Part shown: piece by piece, positions 7,622 through 16,314 of the stretch | How positions within the stretch are numbered: the first letter of the stretch is position 1 | Layout: each line of letters starts with the position of its first letter | NCBI RefSeq assembly: GCF_024349685.1 | Contig: NZ_AP025944.1 | Coordinates: forward strand, 5,783,001-5,847,000 | From: Pseudomonas sp. LRP2-20 | Lineage (GTDB): Bacteria; Pseudomonadota; Gammaproteobacteria; Pseudomonadales; Pseudomonadaceae | DNA length: 64,000 nt | Direction of reading: 5' to 3' | Made by a program: the position numbers and the translations under genes | Notes under the pieces: generated by a model | Told to the model about the DNA's origin: nothing | Databases searched by the model: none | The model's input: the letters and a program-made list of their open reading frames with translations, nothing else

Positions 7622-9012
7622 TGGCCAGGCAGATCCTGCTCAATGCCTTCAACATGAACTGCATCGGGCACATCAACCATGGCCTGTGGACCCACCCGCG
7701 GGACACCTCGACCCAGTACAAGACCCTGGAATACTGGACCGACCTGGCGCGCCTGCTGGAGCGCGGGCTGTTCGACGGCCTGTTCATCGCCGATATCGTC
7801 GGCACCTATGACATCTACGGCAATTCAGTCGACGTGCCCCTCAAGGAGTCGATCCAGCTGCCGGTCAACGACCCGCTGCTGCTGGTCTCGGCCATGGCTG
7901 CCGTGACCCGCAACCTGGGCTTCGGCCTCACCGCCAACCTGACCTACGAAGCGCCTTATCTGTTCGCCCGGCGCCTTTCCACCCTCGACCACCTGAGCAA
8001 CGGCCGGGTCGGCTGGAACATCGTCACCGGTTACCTCGACAGTGCCGCCCGCGCCATGGGCCTGGAGCAGCAGCCTGAACACGACCGCCGCTACGACCAG
8101 GCCGACGAATACCTGCAGGTGCTGTACAAGCTGCTGGAAGGCAGCTGGGCCGATGATGCCGTGGTCAACGACCGCGCACGCCGGGTGTACGCCGAGCCGG
8201 GCAAGGTGCGCAAGGTCCGCCACCAGGGCGAGTTCTACAAGGTCGAAGGCTACCACCTGTGCGAACCCTCGCCACAACGCACGCCGGTACTGTTCCAGGC
8301 GGGCAGCTCGCCGCGCGGCCTGGCGTTCGCCGGCAACCATGCCGAGTGCGTGTTCATCAGCGGCCAGGACAAGGCCGCCACCCGCGCCCAGGTCGACAAG
8401 GTCCGCGCCGCCGCCAAGGCCGCCGGCCGCGATCCGCAAGCGGTGAAGGTCTTCATGGGCATCACGGTGATCGTCGCGCCTACCGAGCAACAGGCCCAGG
8501 CCAAGTACGCCGAGTACCTGCAGCATGCCAGCGCGGAAGCCGGCGTGGCGCACTTCGCAGCCTCTACCGGCATCGACTTTGCCGCCTACGGGCTGGACGA
8601 GCCCATCGGCGCCAGCAAGGGCAATGCCATCCAGTCGGCCACCCGCCAACTGCAGGAAAACGCCTGGACCCGTCGCCGCCTGCTGGAACAGCACGCCCTG
8701 GGCGGGCGCTATGTAACCCTGGTCGGCGCGCCCGACCAGGTTGCCGAACAGCTGATCGCCTGGATCGACGAAACCGGCCTGGACGGCTTCAACCTGACCC
8801 GCACCGTGACCCCGGAAAGCTATGCGGACTTCATCGACCTGGTGGTCCCGCAACTGCAGCGGCGTGGCCGCTACAAGACCGCCTACGCCGACGGCACCCT
8901 GCGCGAGAAGCTGTTCGCCAGCGATCACCCGTATCTCCCGGCCGATCACCCCGGTTCTACCTACCGCAACATCCCTGTCCCTGCCCCGACTGGAGCCCCG
9001 CACCATGCTTGA
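7621..9012 (+). CDS. DszA/NtaA/SnaA-family FMN-dependent monooxygenase
   Basis: This 463-residue bacterial luciferase-like TIM-barrel monooxygenase uses FMNH2. The start reads ILLNAFNMNCIGHINHGLW, and the block LARLLERGLFDGLFIADIVG is diagnostic of the nitrilotriacetate monooxygenase A/DszA/SnaA group. GRVGWNIVTGYLDSAARAMG and PQRTPVLFQAGSSPRG contain the flavin-phosphate contacts seen across the family. Relatives oxidise sulfones, aminopolycarboxylates or pristinamycin precursors. The setting (two SfnB-like oxygenases before it, metQNI after it, overlaps at both ends) favours an organosulfur substrate taken up by the adjoining importer. Confidence 0.85.
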   Translation: MARQILLNAFNMNCIGHINHGLWTHPRDTSTQYKTLEYWTDLARLLERGLFDGLFIADIVGTYDIYGNSVDVPLKESIQLPVNDPLLLVSAMAAVTRNLGFGLTANLTYEAPYLFARRLSTLDHLSNGRVGWNIVTGYLDSAARAMGLEQQPEHDRRYDQADEYLQVLYKLLEGSWADDAVVNDRARRVYAEPGKVRKVRHQGEFYKVEGYHLCEPSPQRTPVLFQAGSSPRGLAFAGNHAECVFISGQDKAATRAQVDKVRAAAKAAGRDPQAVKVFMGITVIVAPTEQQAQAKYAEYLQHASAEAGVAHFAASTGIDFAAYGLDEPIGASKGNAIQSATRQLQENAWTRRRLLEQHALGGRYVTLVGAPDQVAEQLIAWIDETGLDGFNLTRTVTPESYADFIDLVVPQLQRRGRYKTAYADGTLREKLFASDHPYLPADHPGSTYRNIPVPAPTGAPHHA

Positions 9013-9805
9013 GAAACTGATCCGGCCCGTCGCGGCCATCGCCATTACCCTCGGCCTGACCACCAGCGCGTTCGCGGCCGAACCACTGAAGATCGGTACC
9101 ACGGCCGCCTTCGCCATTCCCTTGGAAGCAGCGGTGGCAGAAGCCCACAAACAAGGCCTGGAAGTGAAGCTGATCGAGTTCAGCGACTGGATCGCGCCGA
9201 ATGTCAGCCTCAACAGCGGCGACATCGACGTGAACTACTTCCAGCACATCCCCTTCCTGGAGAACGCCAAGGCTGCAGCCGGCTTCAACCTGGTGCCCTA
9301 CGCCCCAGGCATCATCAACAACGTCGGCCTGTACTCGAAAAAGTACAAGCGTTTTGCCGAACTGCCCGAGGGCGCCAGCGTGGCGATCGCCAACGACCCG
9401 ATCAACAGCGGCCGTGGCCTGCAGTTGCTGGCCAAGGCTGGCTTGATCACGCTCAAGCCGGGTGTCGGCTACAAGGCCACCGAAGACGATATCGTCGCCA
9501 ACCCGAAGAAGCTGAAGATCCTGCAGGTCGAAGCGGTGCAACTGGTGCGCGCCTACGACGACGCCGATCTGGTTCAGGGCTACCCAGCCTATATCCGCCT
9601 GGCCAACAGTTTCGATGCCACTTCGGCGCTGCTGTTCGATGGCCTGGAAAACAAGGAATACGTGATCCAGTTCGTCATCCGCCCACAAAGCAAGGACGAC
9701 CCGCGCCTGGCCAAGTTCGTCGATATCTACCAGCACTCGCCGGCCGTGCGCGCGGCGCTGAACAAGGCCCATGGCAGCCTGTACCAGGCCGGTTGGGAAG
9801 GCTGA
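9005..9805 (+). CDS. metQ: MetQ-type (NlpA family) substrate-binding protein
   Basis: This 266-residue protein has a signal peptide ending near [13 protein letters not shown]. The NlpA/MetQ pattern follows: [37 protein letters not shown] and [17 protein letters not shown]. It binds methionine or a related organosulfur compound in the periplasm. The start at 9005 lies within the last eight bases of the monooxygenase gene. No lipobox cysteine is present at the cleavage region, unlike lipoprotein MetQ of E. coli. Linkage to desulfurisation oxygenases suggests the ligand may be an oxidised methionine analogue, which is inference. Confidence 0.85.
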   Translation: MLEKLIRPVAAIAITLGLTTSAFAAEPLKIGTTAAFAIPLEAAVAEAHKQGLEVKLIEFSDWIAPNVSLNSGDIDVNYFQHIPFLENAKAAAGFNLVPYAPGIINNVGLYSKKYKRFAELPEGASVAIANDPINSGRGLQLLAKAGLITLKPGVGYKATEDDIVANPKKLKILQVEAVQLVRAYDDADLVQGYPAYIRLANSFDATSALLFDGLENKEYVIQFVIRPQSKDDPRLAKFVDIYQHSPAVRAALNKAHGSLYQAGWEG

Positions 9806-9806
9806 C

Positions 9807-10916
9807 ATGAGCCAGGCCAACGCGCTCAGGGCGCCCACCGCACAACCATCGCCGCCAACGGCCAGGGAGCAGGCCCTGCGCCCGGAGGTCAACCAAGCCC
9901 ATGTCCGTTTCATCGGGCTGGGCAAGACCTACCCTGGCCAGCAGCAACCCGCGCTGCAAGGCATCGATCTGAACATCCGCCGTGGCGAGATCTTCGGCAT
10001 CATCGGCCGCAGCGGCGCAGGCAAGTCGTCACTGCTGCGCACCATCAACCGCCTCGAGCAGCCGAGCCAGGGCCGTGTGCTGATCGACCAGGTCGACATC
10101 GCGCCGTTCGACGAGGACCGCCTGGTGGCGCTGCGCCGGCGCATCGGCATGATCTTCCAGCACTTCAACCTGATGTCGGCCAAGACCGTGTGGCAGAACG
10201 TCGAGCTGCCGCTGAAGGTGGCGGGCGTGGCCAAGGCCGAGCGCCAGCGCAAGGTCCGCGAGCTGCTGGAACTGGTCGGCCTGCAGGAAAAGCATCACGT
10301 CTACCCGGCCCAGCTGTCCGGCGGCCAGAAGCAGCGGGTCGGCATCGCCCGGGCGCTGGTGCATGACCCAGAGATCCTGCTGTGCGACGAAGCCACCTCG
10401 GCGCTGGACCCCGAGACCACGGCTTCGATCCTGGAACTGCTGCGCGACATCAACCAGCGCCTGGGCCTGACCGTGGTGCTGATCACCCACGAAATGGCGG
10501 TGATCCGCGACATCTGCCAGCGCGTGGTGGTGCTGGAACGTGGTGCGGTGGTCGAACAGGGCGATGTCTGGCGCGTGTTCGGCAGCCCACGCCATGAGGT
10601 CACCCGCACCCTGCTCGCACCGTTGCAGACCAAGCTGCCTGCGGCTTTGCAGGCCAACCTGCGGGCCAGCCCGGTGGGCCGTGACAGCGCAGTGGTGCTC
10701 AAACTGACCCTGCTCGGCGAGCCGGCGCTGTCCGACCTGTTCGCTGAGTTGGGCGGGCGCGTGCGCCTGCTCCAGGGTGGCGTGGAAACCATCGGCGAGC
10801 ATGCTCTGGGGCAGCTGATCCTGTCGATACAGGGCTCGCCGCACGATACGCATCAATTGCTCGAACGCGCCCGCCGCTGGGCCGAAGACGTGGAGGTACT
10901 GGGCCATGTGGCTTGA
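9807..10916 (+). CDS. metN: MetN-type methionine ABC transporter ATP-binding protein with NIL domain
   Basis: This 369-residue protein has a poorly conserved N-terminal tail (about 1-32), then an ABC ATPase domain with Walker [11 protein letters not shown]-loop MIFQHFNLM, signature [15 protein letters not shown], Walker [15 protein letters not shown] and H-loop LITHEM. A C-terminal NIL domain (about 285-365) starts near [17 protein letters not shown]. The NIL domain is the ligand sensor that mediates trans-inhibition in MetNI. It starts one base after the metQ stop and overlaps metI by 11 bases. Confidence 0.9.
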   Translation: MSQANALRAPTAQPSPPTAREQALRPEVNQAHVRFIGLGKTYPGQQQPALQGIDLNIRRGEIFGIIGRSGAGKSSLLRTINRLEQPSQGRVLIDQVDIAPFDEDRLVALRRRIGMIFQHFNLMSAKTVWQNVELPLKVAGVAKAERQRKVRELLELVGLQEKHHVYPAQLSGGQKQRVGIARALVHDPEILLCDEATSALDPETTASILELLRDINQRLGLTVVLITHEMAVIRDICQRVVVLERGAVVEQGDVWRVFGSPRHEVTRTLLAPLQTKLPAALQANLRASPVGRDSAVVLKLTLLGEPALSDLFAELGGRVRLLQGGVETIGEHALGQLILSIQGSPHDTHQLLERARRWAEDVEVLGHVA

Positions 10917-11550
10917 TCGCTTGCTCGAAGGCCTGCTCGACACCCTGCTGATGGTGGGCGTGTCTTCTTTGATCGCGCTGCTGGTGGGTGTGCCGATGGC
11001 AGTGCTGCTGGTCACCAGCGACAAAGGCGGCATCTTCGAGGCACCGTTGCTGAACCGGGTGCTGGGTGCCTTCGTCAACCTGTTCCGCTCGATCCCGTTC
11101 CTGATCCTGATGGTCGCGCTGATCCCCTTCACCCGGCTGGTGGTGGGTACCACCTATGGCGTTTGGGCCGCCGTGGTGCCGCTGACCATTGCGGCCACGC
11201 CGTTCTTCGCGCGGATTGCCGAAGTCAGCCTGCGCGAGGTCGACCATGGCCTGGTGGAAGCAGCGCAGGCCATGGGCTGCCGGCGTTGGCACATCGTCTG
11301 GCATGTCCTGCTGCCCGAGGCACTGCCGGGGATCGTCGGTGGGTTCACCATTACCTTGGTGACGCTGATCAACTCGTCAGCGATGGCCGGAGCGATTGGC
11401 GCGGGGGGGCTGGGGGATATTGCCTATCGGTATGGGTATCAGCGCTTCGACAGCCAGATCATGTTGACCGTGATTGCCATGCTGGTGGCCTTGGTGGCGT
11501 TGATCCAGCTGGGTGGGGACCGGTTGGCGAAAGGCTTGAACAAGCGTTGA
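10906..11550 (+). CDS. metI: MetI-type methionine ABC transporter permease
   Basis: This 214-residue permease has about five membrane helices and the motif [18 protein letters not shown] typical of MetI. The EAA loop is [24 protein letters not shown] (about 121-144, shown in part). It overlaps the end of metN, so the two are co-translated. It is the last gene of the 5046-11550 block. The 287-base gap downstream is mostly one long inverted repeat. Confidence 0.9.
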   Translation: MWLDRLLEGLLDTLLMVGVSSLIALLVGVPMAVLLVTSDKGGIFEAPLLNRVLGAFVNLFRSIPFLILMVALIPFTRLVVGTTYGVWAAVVPLTIAATPFFARIAEVSLREVDHGLVEAAQAMGCRRWHIVWHVLLPEALPGIVGGFTITLVTLINSSAMAGAIGAGGLGDIAYRYGYQRFDSQIMLTVIAMLVALVALIQLGGDRLAKGLNKR

Positions 11551-11572
11551 GGTGCCCGCCACAACATCTTCT

Positions 11573-11815
11573 GCGCCTGTGAGACCGAGCGCCGCCCGCG
11601 CGGCGCATCGCGAGCTGCGCTCGCTCCTACGTTTGTTTCGGGCCAATCAATCCTGCGGGATTTGCGCGCGAACGCTCTGGCGCATGGCGCGATATCGCGT
11701 CGTACCAACAGGGCGGTCGCGCGCGCCTGTCACAGGCGTTACTGGCCAGAAACAAACGTAGGAGCGAGCGCAGCTCGCGATGCGCCGCGCGGGCGGCGCT
11801 CGATCTCACAGGCGC
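11573..11815. repeat. Long inverted repeat (72-bp arms), MITE-like or paired extragenic repeat
   Basis: The left arm 11573-11644 and right arm 11744-11815 are reverse complements with about two mismatches, around a 99-bp GC-rich centre. Each arm itself contains the short hairpin GCGCCGC..GCGGCGC. A single partial copy of the arm recurs at 51779-51808. No transposase frame is present inside. Confidence 0.8.
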
Positions 11816-11837
11816 TGAACAACTTCAGCCGTACCTC

Positions 11838-13733
11838 TCAGCCCCAGTGCAGATCCCCAGCCGGCACCGGCCGCCCGAACCAGTACCCCTGCCCCAGCTG
11901 GCACTGCTGCTCCAGCAGGAACCGCGCCTGCTCAGCCTGTTCGATGCCCTCGGCATGCACCTGCATGCCCATGCTCCGCGCCAGGGCAATGATCACCCGG
12001 ACTATCGCGATATCATCATCATCCAGCGGCAAACCGGCCACGAAACCCTGGTCGATCTTCAGCTTCTGCACCGGCAGGCGCTTGAGCCGCAGCAGCGAGG
12101 AGTATCCCGTGCCAAAATCATCGATGGCCAGGTTCAACCCCAGCTCACGCAGGCGATGCAGCTGCTCCAGCGCCACCTCCGGGTCTTCCATGACCGCACT
12201 CTCGGTCACTTCAAGCTCCAGCAACGCCGGGTCCAGGCCAGTTTCGTGCAGCACATCGGCCACCTGCCGATACAACTCACGCTGGCCGAACAGGCGGCTG
12301 GAGATGTTGACCGCAACGAACGCCAGCATGCGCCCATCCTCCTGCCAGCGGACCATCTGCCGACAGGCCTCACGCAACACCCAGGCATCGATCTCGGCAA
12401 TCAGCCCGGTGCGCTCGGCGATCGGGATGAATTCGCCCGGTGGCACCAGCCCGCGCTCCGGGTGTTGCCAACGGACCAGCGCCTCGACGCCGACCATCTG
12501 CGCCGTGAACAGGTCATGCACGGGCTGAAAGAACACCCGTAGCTCATCCTTGGCCAGCGCCCGGCGCAACTCGCTGGCGGTTTCCACCCGGTGCTGGGCG
12601 TGGGCGGTCAGTTCCTCGGTGTACAGCGCGTAGCAGGCACGGCCATTGCCCTTGGCCTTGAACAGCGCCGAATCGGCATTGCGCAACAGTTGCTCGGCGC
12701 TCAGGGCGTCATTGGGGAACAGGCTGATCCCGACACTGGCACTGATGAACAGGCGGTGGCCATCGAACTCGAAGGGCTCGCGCATGCGCTCGATGATGCC
12801 CTGCGCCAGCTTGCCAGCCTGGCCAACCTGCTGGCAGTTCTCGGCCAGCACGCCGAACTCGTCACCGCCCAGGCGCGCCAGGGTCACGTTGTTGCCCACG
12901 GTGTCACGCAGGCGTTCGCCGACCAGCTTGAGCAACTGGTCGCCGATGGTGTGGCCAAGGCCATCGTTGATGCTCTGAAAGTGATCGAGGTCGAGCAGCA
13001 GCAAGGCACAGCCGCGCTTGTTGGCCTGCGCCGCAGCCAGCGCCTGCTCGGCGCGATCGTTGAACAACAGCCGGTTGGGCAGGCCGGTGAGCGGGTCATG
13101 GTGGGCCAGGTACGCCAGTTCCTGCTCGGTATGCTTGATCGCACTGATGTCGCTGAACACCGCCACGTAATGGCTCAGCTCACCGCTGTCATCGCGAATC
13201 GCGCAAATCGTTTGCCATTGCGGATAGATTTCACCGCTTTTACGCCGGTTCCAGATCTCGCCGCTCCACTCACCCTTGTCGGCCAAAGCAGCATAGATCT
13301 GCTGGTAGAACGGCACGCCGTGGCGCCCCGACTTGAACTTGCTGGGGCGCTGGCCCAGCACTTCTTCCTGCTGGTAGCCGGTGATGCGCATGAAGGCGCG
13401 GTTGACGTGCACGATCAGGCCTTGGCGGTCAGTCACCAAGACACCTTCCAGGGTGCTGTCGAACACCGCAGCGGCCATGCGCAGGCGCTCGCGGTCCTCG
13501 CTGCGCAGGCGCGCGCCGATACCGATGAAGTTGAGCAGGCGGGCACGGGACACAAAGATCAGCAGGGCACTGACCAATACCCACACCACCACGTTGATCT
13601 GCCGGCCCACGGTCAACGCCAGGGGGTCGTCAGACATACTGCGCAGGACCACCTCGGCCAGCACCAGCCAGAGGAACGAGAGCACCACATACAGCGCGGC
13701 CATGCGCAAGGCGTCGCGAACGGAAACAGACAT
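11838..13733 (-). CDS. Membrane-anchored PAS-GGDEF-EAL cyclic-di-GMP protein
   Basis: This protein (631 residues from the chosen start) has two N-terminal membrane helices (about 10-60), then a PAS domain (AAVFDSTLEGVLVTDRQG, about 80-190). A GGDEF domain follows with intact RLGGDEFGVLAEN, and a C-terminal EAL domain starts near MVGVEALVRWQHPERG. EAL catalytic signatures LEVTESAVMEDPE and IDDFGTGYSSL are intact, so both cyclase and phosphodiesterase activity are possible. In hybrid proteins one activity usually dominates, and sequence alone does not tell which. The start at 13733 is preferred over 13769 because a TATAAT-like -10 box lies exactly at the upstream Met. Confidence 0.88.
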   Translation of the reverse strand: MSVSVRDALRMAALYVVLSFLWLVLAEVVLRSMSDDPLALTVGRQINVVVWVLVSALLIFVSRARLLNFIGIGARLRSEDRERLRMAAAVFDSTLEGVLVTDRQGLIVHVNRAFMRITGYQQEEVLGQRPSKFKSGRHGVPFYQQIYAALADKGEWSGEIWNRRKSGEIYPQWQTICAIRDDSGELSHYVAVFSDISAIKHTEQELAYLAHHDPLTGLPNRLLFNDRAEQALAAAQANKRGCALLLLDLDHFQSINDGLGHTIGDQLLKLVGERLRDTVGNNVTLARLGGDEFGVLAENCQQVGQAGKLAQGIIERMREPFEFDGHRLFISASVGISLFPNDALSAEQLLRNADSALFKAKGNGRACYALYTEELTAHAQHRVETASELRRALAKDELRVFFQPVHDLFTAQMVGVEALVRWQHPERGLVPPGEFIPIAERTGLIAEIDAWVLREACRQMVRWQEDGRMLAFVAVNISSRLFGQRELYRQVADVLHETGLDPALLELEVTESAVMEDPEVALEQLHRLRELGLNLAIDDFGTGYSSLLRLKRLPVQKLKIDQGFVAGLPLDDDDIAIVRVIIALARSMGMQVHAEGIEQAEQARFLLEQQCQLGQGYWFGRPVPAGDLHWG

Positions 13734-13759
13734 GTCGGGGGGGAAAGCCCATGAAAAAG

Positions 13760-13778
13760 GATGGGGCATTATAAAGGC
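13760..13778 (-). promoter_or_regulatory. Candidate -10 region of the PAS-GGDEF-EAL gene
   Basis: On the minus strand the sequence reads CCTTTATAATGCCCC, a consensus TATAAT about 35 bases upstream of the ATG at 13733. No good -35 is visible. This argues against translation starting at 13769. Confidence 0.4.
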
Positions 13779-13881
13779 TGAAACATGCCGTGACTTCCTA
13801 TCTGAAAGGGTGACTGGTTTTATTTCCCTGCCAAGGGATAATCACACCCTTCTCCCTGCATTCCCGAGGGCTTCTACACCT

Positions 13882-15066
13882 ATGTGGTACAACGGTCTGC
13901 TCGACTTGTCGGCCTGGCAACTGGTGGGCGTCACCCTGCTGATGACCCACGTGACCATCGTCAGCGTCACCATTTACCTGCATCGCTACTCCGCCCATCG
14001 CGCCCTGGAACTCAATGCCGCGCTCAAGCACTTTTTCCGCTTCTGGCTGTGGCTGACCACGGCACAGAACACCCGCGAATGGACGGCCGTGCACCGCAAG
14101 CACCACGCCAAGTGCGAAACCCCGGACGACCCGCACAGCCCGGTGTACAAAGGGTTGGGCACGGTGCTGCGCAAAGGCGCCGAACTCTACCGCGAAGAGG
14201 CACGCAACCTCGAGACCCTGCGCATCTACGGCAAGAACTGCCCTGAGGACTGGATCGAGCGCAACCTCTACTCACGCTACAAGCTCGGCGGCATCGTGCT
14301 GATGGCGGTCATCGACCTGCTGCTGTTCGGCACCATTGGCATCACCATCTGGGCGGTGCAGATGATGTGGATTCCATTCTGGGCCGCCGGCGTGGTCAAT
14401 GGCCTGGGTCACGCGGTGGGCTACCGCAATTTCGAATGCCGCGACGCCGCCACCAACCTGGTGCCGTGGGGTATCGTCATCGGTGGCGAAGAGCTGCACA
14501 ACAACCACCACACCTACCCCAACTCGGCCAAGCTCTCGGTCAAACGCTGGGAGTTCGACATGGGCTGGGCGTGGATCCGCCTGTTCTGCCTGCTGCGCCT
14601 GGCCAAGGTGCAGCGTGTGGCCCCCATCGCCCACCGCGTCGAAGGCAAGGCCAGCCTGGACATGGACACGGCCATGGCCATCCTCAACAACCGTTTCCAG
14701 ATCATGGCCCAGTACCGCAAGCTGGTGATCGGCCCGCTGGTCAAGCAGGAGCTGGCCAAGGTCGATGCTTCGGTACGTCACCGCTTCCGCCGTGCCAAGC
14801 GCCTGCTATCGCGGGAGACCAGCCTGCTGGAAGACCGCCACCACGTGCGCATCGAGAGCATGCTTGCCCACAGCCATGCACTGAAGACCATCTACGAGAA
14901 GCGCCTGGCCCTGCAACAGATCTGGGCCCGCACCAGCGCCAACGGCCACGACATGCTGGCAGCCATGAAGGACTGGGTACACGAGGCCGAGGCCAGCGGC
15001 ATCCATGCCCTGCGCGACTTCGCAGCACAGCTGAAAACCTATTCGCTGCGCCCCACTGGCGCCTGA
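13882..15066 (+). CDS. desA: Membrane fatty acid desaturase (DesA type)
   Basis: This 394-residue acyl desaturase introduces a double bond into membrane phospholipid acyl chains. Three histidine boxes are visible: HRYSAH (34-39), HRKHH (71-75) and HNNHH (about 206-210), which bind the di-iron centre. Hydrophobic helices flank them (LVGVTLLMTHVTIVSVTIYL and a pair near 150-185). A helical C-terminal tail of about 150 residues follows. The start MWYNGLLDLS is chosen because it begins the first membrane domain. The open frame extends 500 bases upstream but that part is antisense to the divergent cyclic-di-GMP gene. No ferredoxin or reductase partner is adjacent. Confidence 0.9.
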   Translation: MWYNGLLDLSAWQLVGVTLLMTHVTIVSVTIYLHRYSAHRALELNAALKHFFRFWLWLTTAQNTREWTAVHRKHHAKCETPDDPHSPVYKGLGTVLRKGAELYREEARNLETLRIYGKNCPEDWIERNLYSRYKLGGIVLMAVIDLLLFGTIGITIWAVQMMWIPFWAAGVVNGLGHAVGYRNFECRDAATNLVPWGIVIGGEELHNNHHTYPNSAKLSVKRWEFDMGWAWIRLFCLLRLAKVQRVAPIAHRVEGKASLDMDTAMAILNNRFQIMAQYRKLVIGPLVKQELAKVDASVRHRFRRAKRLLSRETSLLEDRHHVRIESMLAHSHALKTIYEKRLALQQIWARTSANGHDMLAAMKDWVHEAEASGIHALRDFAAQLKTYSLRPTGA

Positions 15067-15201
15067 TAGCCGCTGATCGGCACGCCCTGCAACGGGGCGT
15101 GCCTGCTGGAACTTCCCCCCTGAAAATCCACTCAAACCCGCCATATCGCACGCGTGGCGGGCCGGTTCGTGGCCGCGCGCCTCATCAATGAGAACTGCTC
15201 C

Positions 15202-16194
15202 GTGCTCATGGCCAAGAACCCTCCTTCGTCGTTTTCAGGTACCCCGCCTCCCGCAGCCGCTCAAACCTTGCTAGCCCTGCTCCACGCCCAGGGCGAGGTC
15301 GCTCGCCTGAGTGAGCGCGAACAGCTCTACAGCTCGCTGCTCGACAGCGTCAACGCCGTGCTCTGGGCCTTCGACTGGGAAACTCGCCAGGTGCTCTACG
15401 TCAGCCCCGCCTACGAACGCATCTTCGGTCGCTCGGCCAGCCTGGTGCTGGCCGACTACAACGAATGGCGTGACAGCATCTACCCCGACGATCTGGAATT
15501 CGCCGAACGCAGCCTGGCCCAGGTATTGCTCAAGGGTGCAGTGGAAGACCGCGAATACCGAATTCTCAACGCCAGCGGCCAAGTGCGCTGGCTCAGCGAC
15601 AAGTGCTACATCAACCAGCAGAGCGACGGCGACCGGGTGATCATCGTCGGCATCGCCGAAGACATCACTGAAAAGAAGCAGCTCGAAGGCGAACTGCAGC
15701 GACTGGCCACCACCGACGTGCTGACTCAGAGCAGCAACCGCCGGCACTTCTTCGAATGTGCCCAGCAGGCCTTCGACAGTGCCCGTGAAGACGGCACGCC
15801 GCTGGCCTTCCTGCTGCTGGACATCGACGACTTCAAGCGCATCAACGACAGCTACGGACACCAGGAAGGCGACCAGGTGCTGCAACGCATCGCCGACAGC
15901 GGCAAGGCCGTATTACGCCGCGGCGACCTGTTCGGGCGTATCGGTGGCGAGGAGTTCGCGGCAGTATTCCCGGGCTGCAATGCACAAGTGGCCGAGCAGA
16001 TTGCCGAACGCCTGCAGCGGGAGATTCAGCGGCAGGGCTTCAGCCATGGCGATGAGACGTACAGTGTTACGGTGAGCCAGGGGCTGACCGTGCTGACGGA
16101 CGAAGACGAGTCCCTGGACAGCTTGTTCGCCCGTGCCGATGCGGCGATGTACCGGGCCAAGCGGCAGGGCAAGAACCAGATAGTGCGAGGCTGA
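15202..16194 (+). CDS. PAS-GGDEF diguanylate cyclase
   Basis: A soluble protein of about 330 residues with a PAS domain (around 45-160, VNAVLWAFDWETRQVLYVSP) and a PAC stretch reading VRWLSDKCYI...GIAEDITEKKQ. A GGDEF domain (about 165-330) carries the active-site motif RIGGEEFAAVFPG. An I-site RRGD lies five residues before GGEEF, so product inhibition by c-di-GMP is expected. No transmembrane helix or EAL domain is present. The start is uncertain: GTG 15202 has a GAGAA ribosome site seven bases upstream, ATG 15208 is two codons later, and GTG 15154 is also open. Confidence 0.85.
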   Translation: MLMAKNPPSSFSGTPPPAAAQTLLALLHAQGEVARLSEREQLYSSLLDSVNAVLWAFDWETRQVLYVSPAYERIFGRSASLVLADYNEWRDSIYPDDLEFAERSLAQVLLKGAVEDREYRILNASGQVRWLSDKCYINQQSDGDRVIIVGIAEDITEKKQLEGELQRLATTDVLTQSSNRRHFFECAQQAFDSAREDGTPLAFLLLDIDDFKRINDSYGHQEGDQVLQRIADSGKAVLRRGDLFGRIGGEEFAAVFPGCNAQVAEQIAERLQREIQRQGFSHGDETYSVTVSQGLTVLTDEDESLDSLFARADAAMYRAKRQGKNQIVRG

Positions 16195-16202
16195 TTGGGG
16201 CT

Positions 16203-16312
16203 GTTGCGCAGCCCTTCGCGGGCAAGCCCGCTCCCACAAGTACCGCGCCGCCTTCTAGAGTTCTACCATCCCTGTGGGAGCGGGCTCGCCCGCGAATGGC
16301 TGCGAAGCGGCC
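16203..16312. repeat. REP palindrome pair between convergent genes
   Basis: Units at 16206-16240 (CTTCGCGGGCAAGCCCGCTCC) and 16272-16300 (complementary) fill the gap between the cyclase stop and the HDOD protein stop. They may serve as a bidirectional 3' stem-loop. Confidence 0.85.
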
Positions 16313-16314
16313 TC

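Noticed and set aside
13381..15066. A 561-codon open frame ending with the desaturase
   Set aside because: The first 167 codons are antisense to the PAS-GGDEF-EAL gene and its promoter. The desaturase proper begins at 13882.
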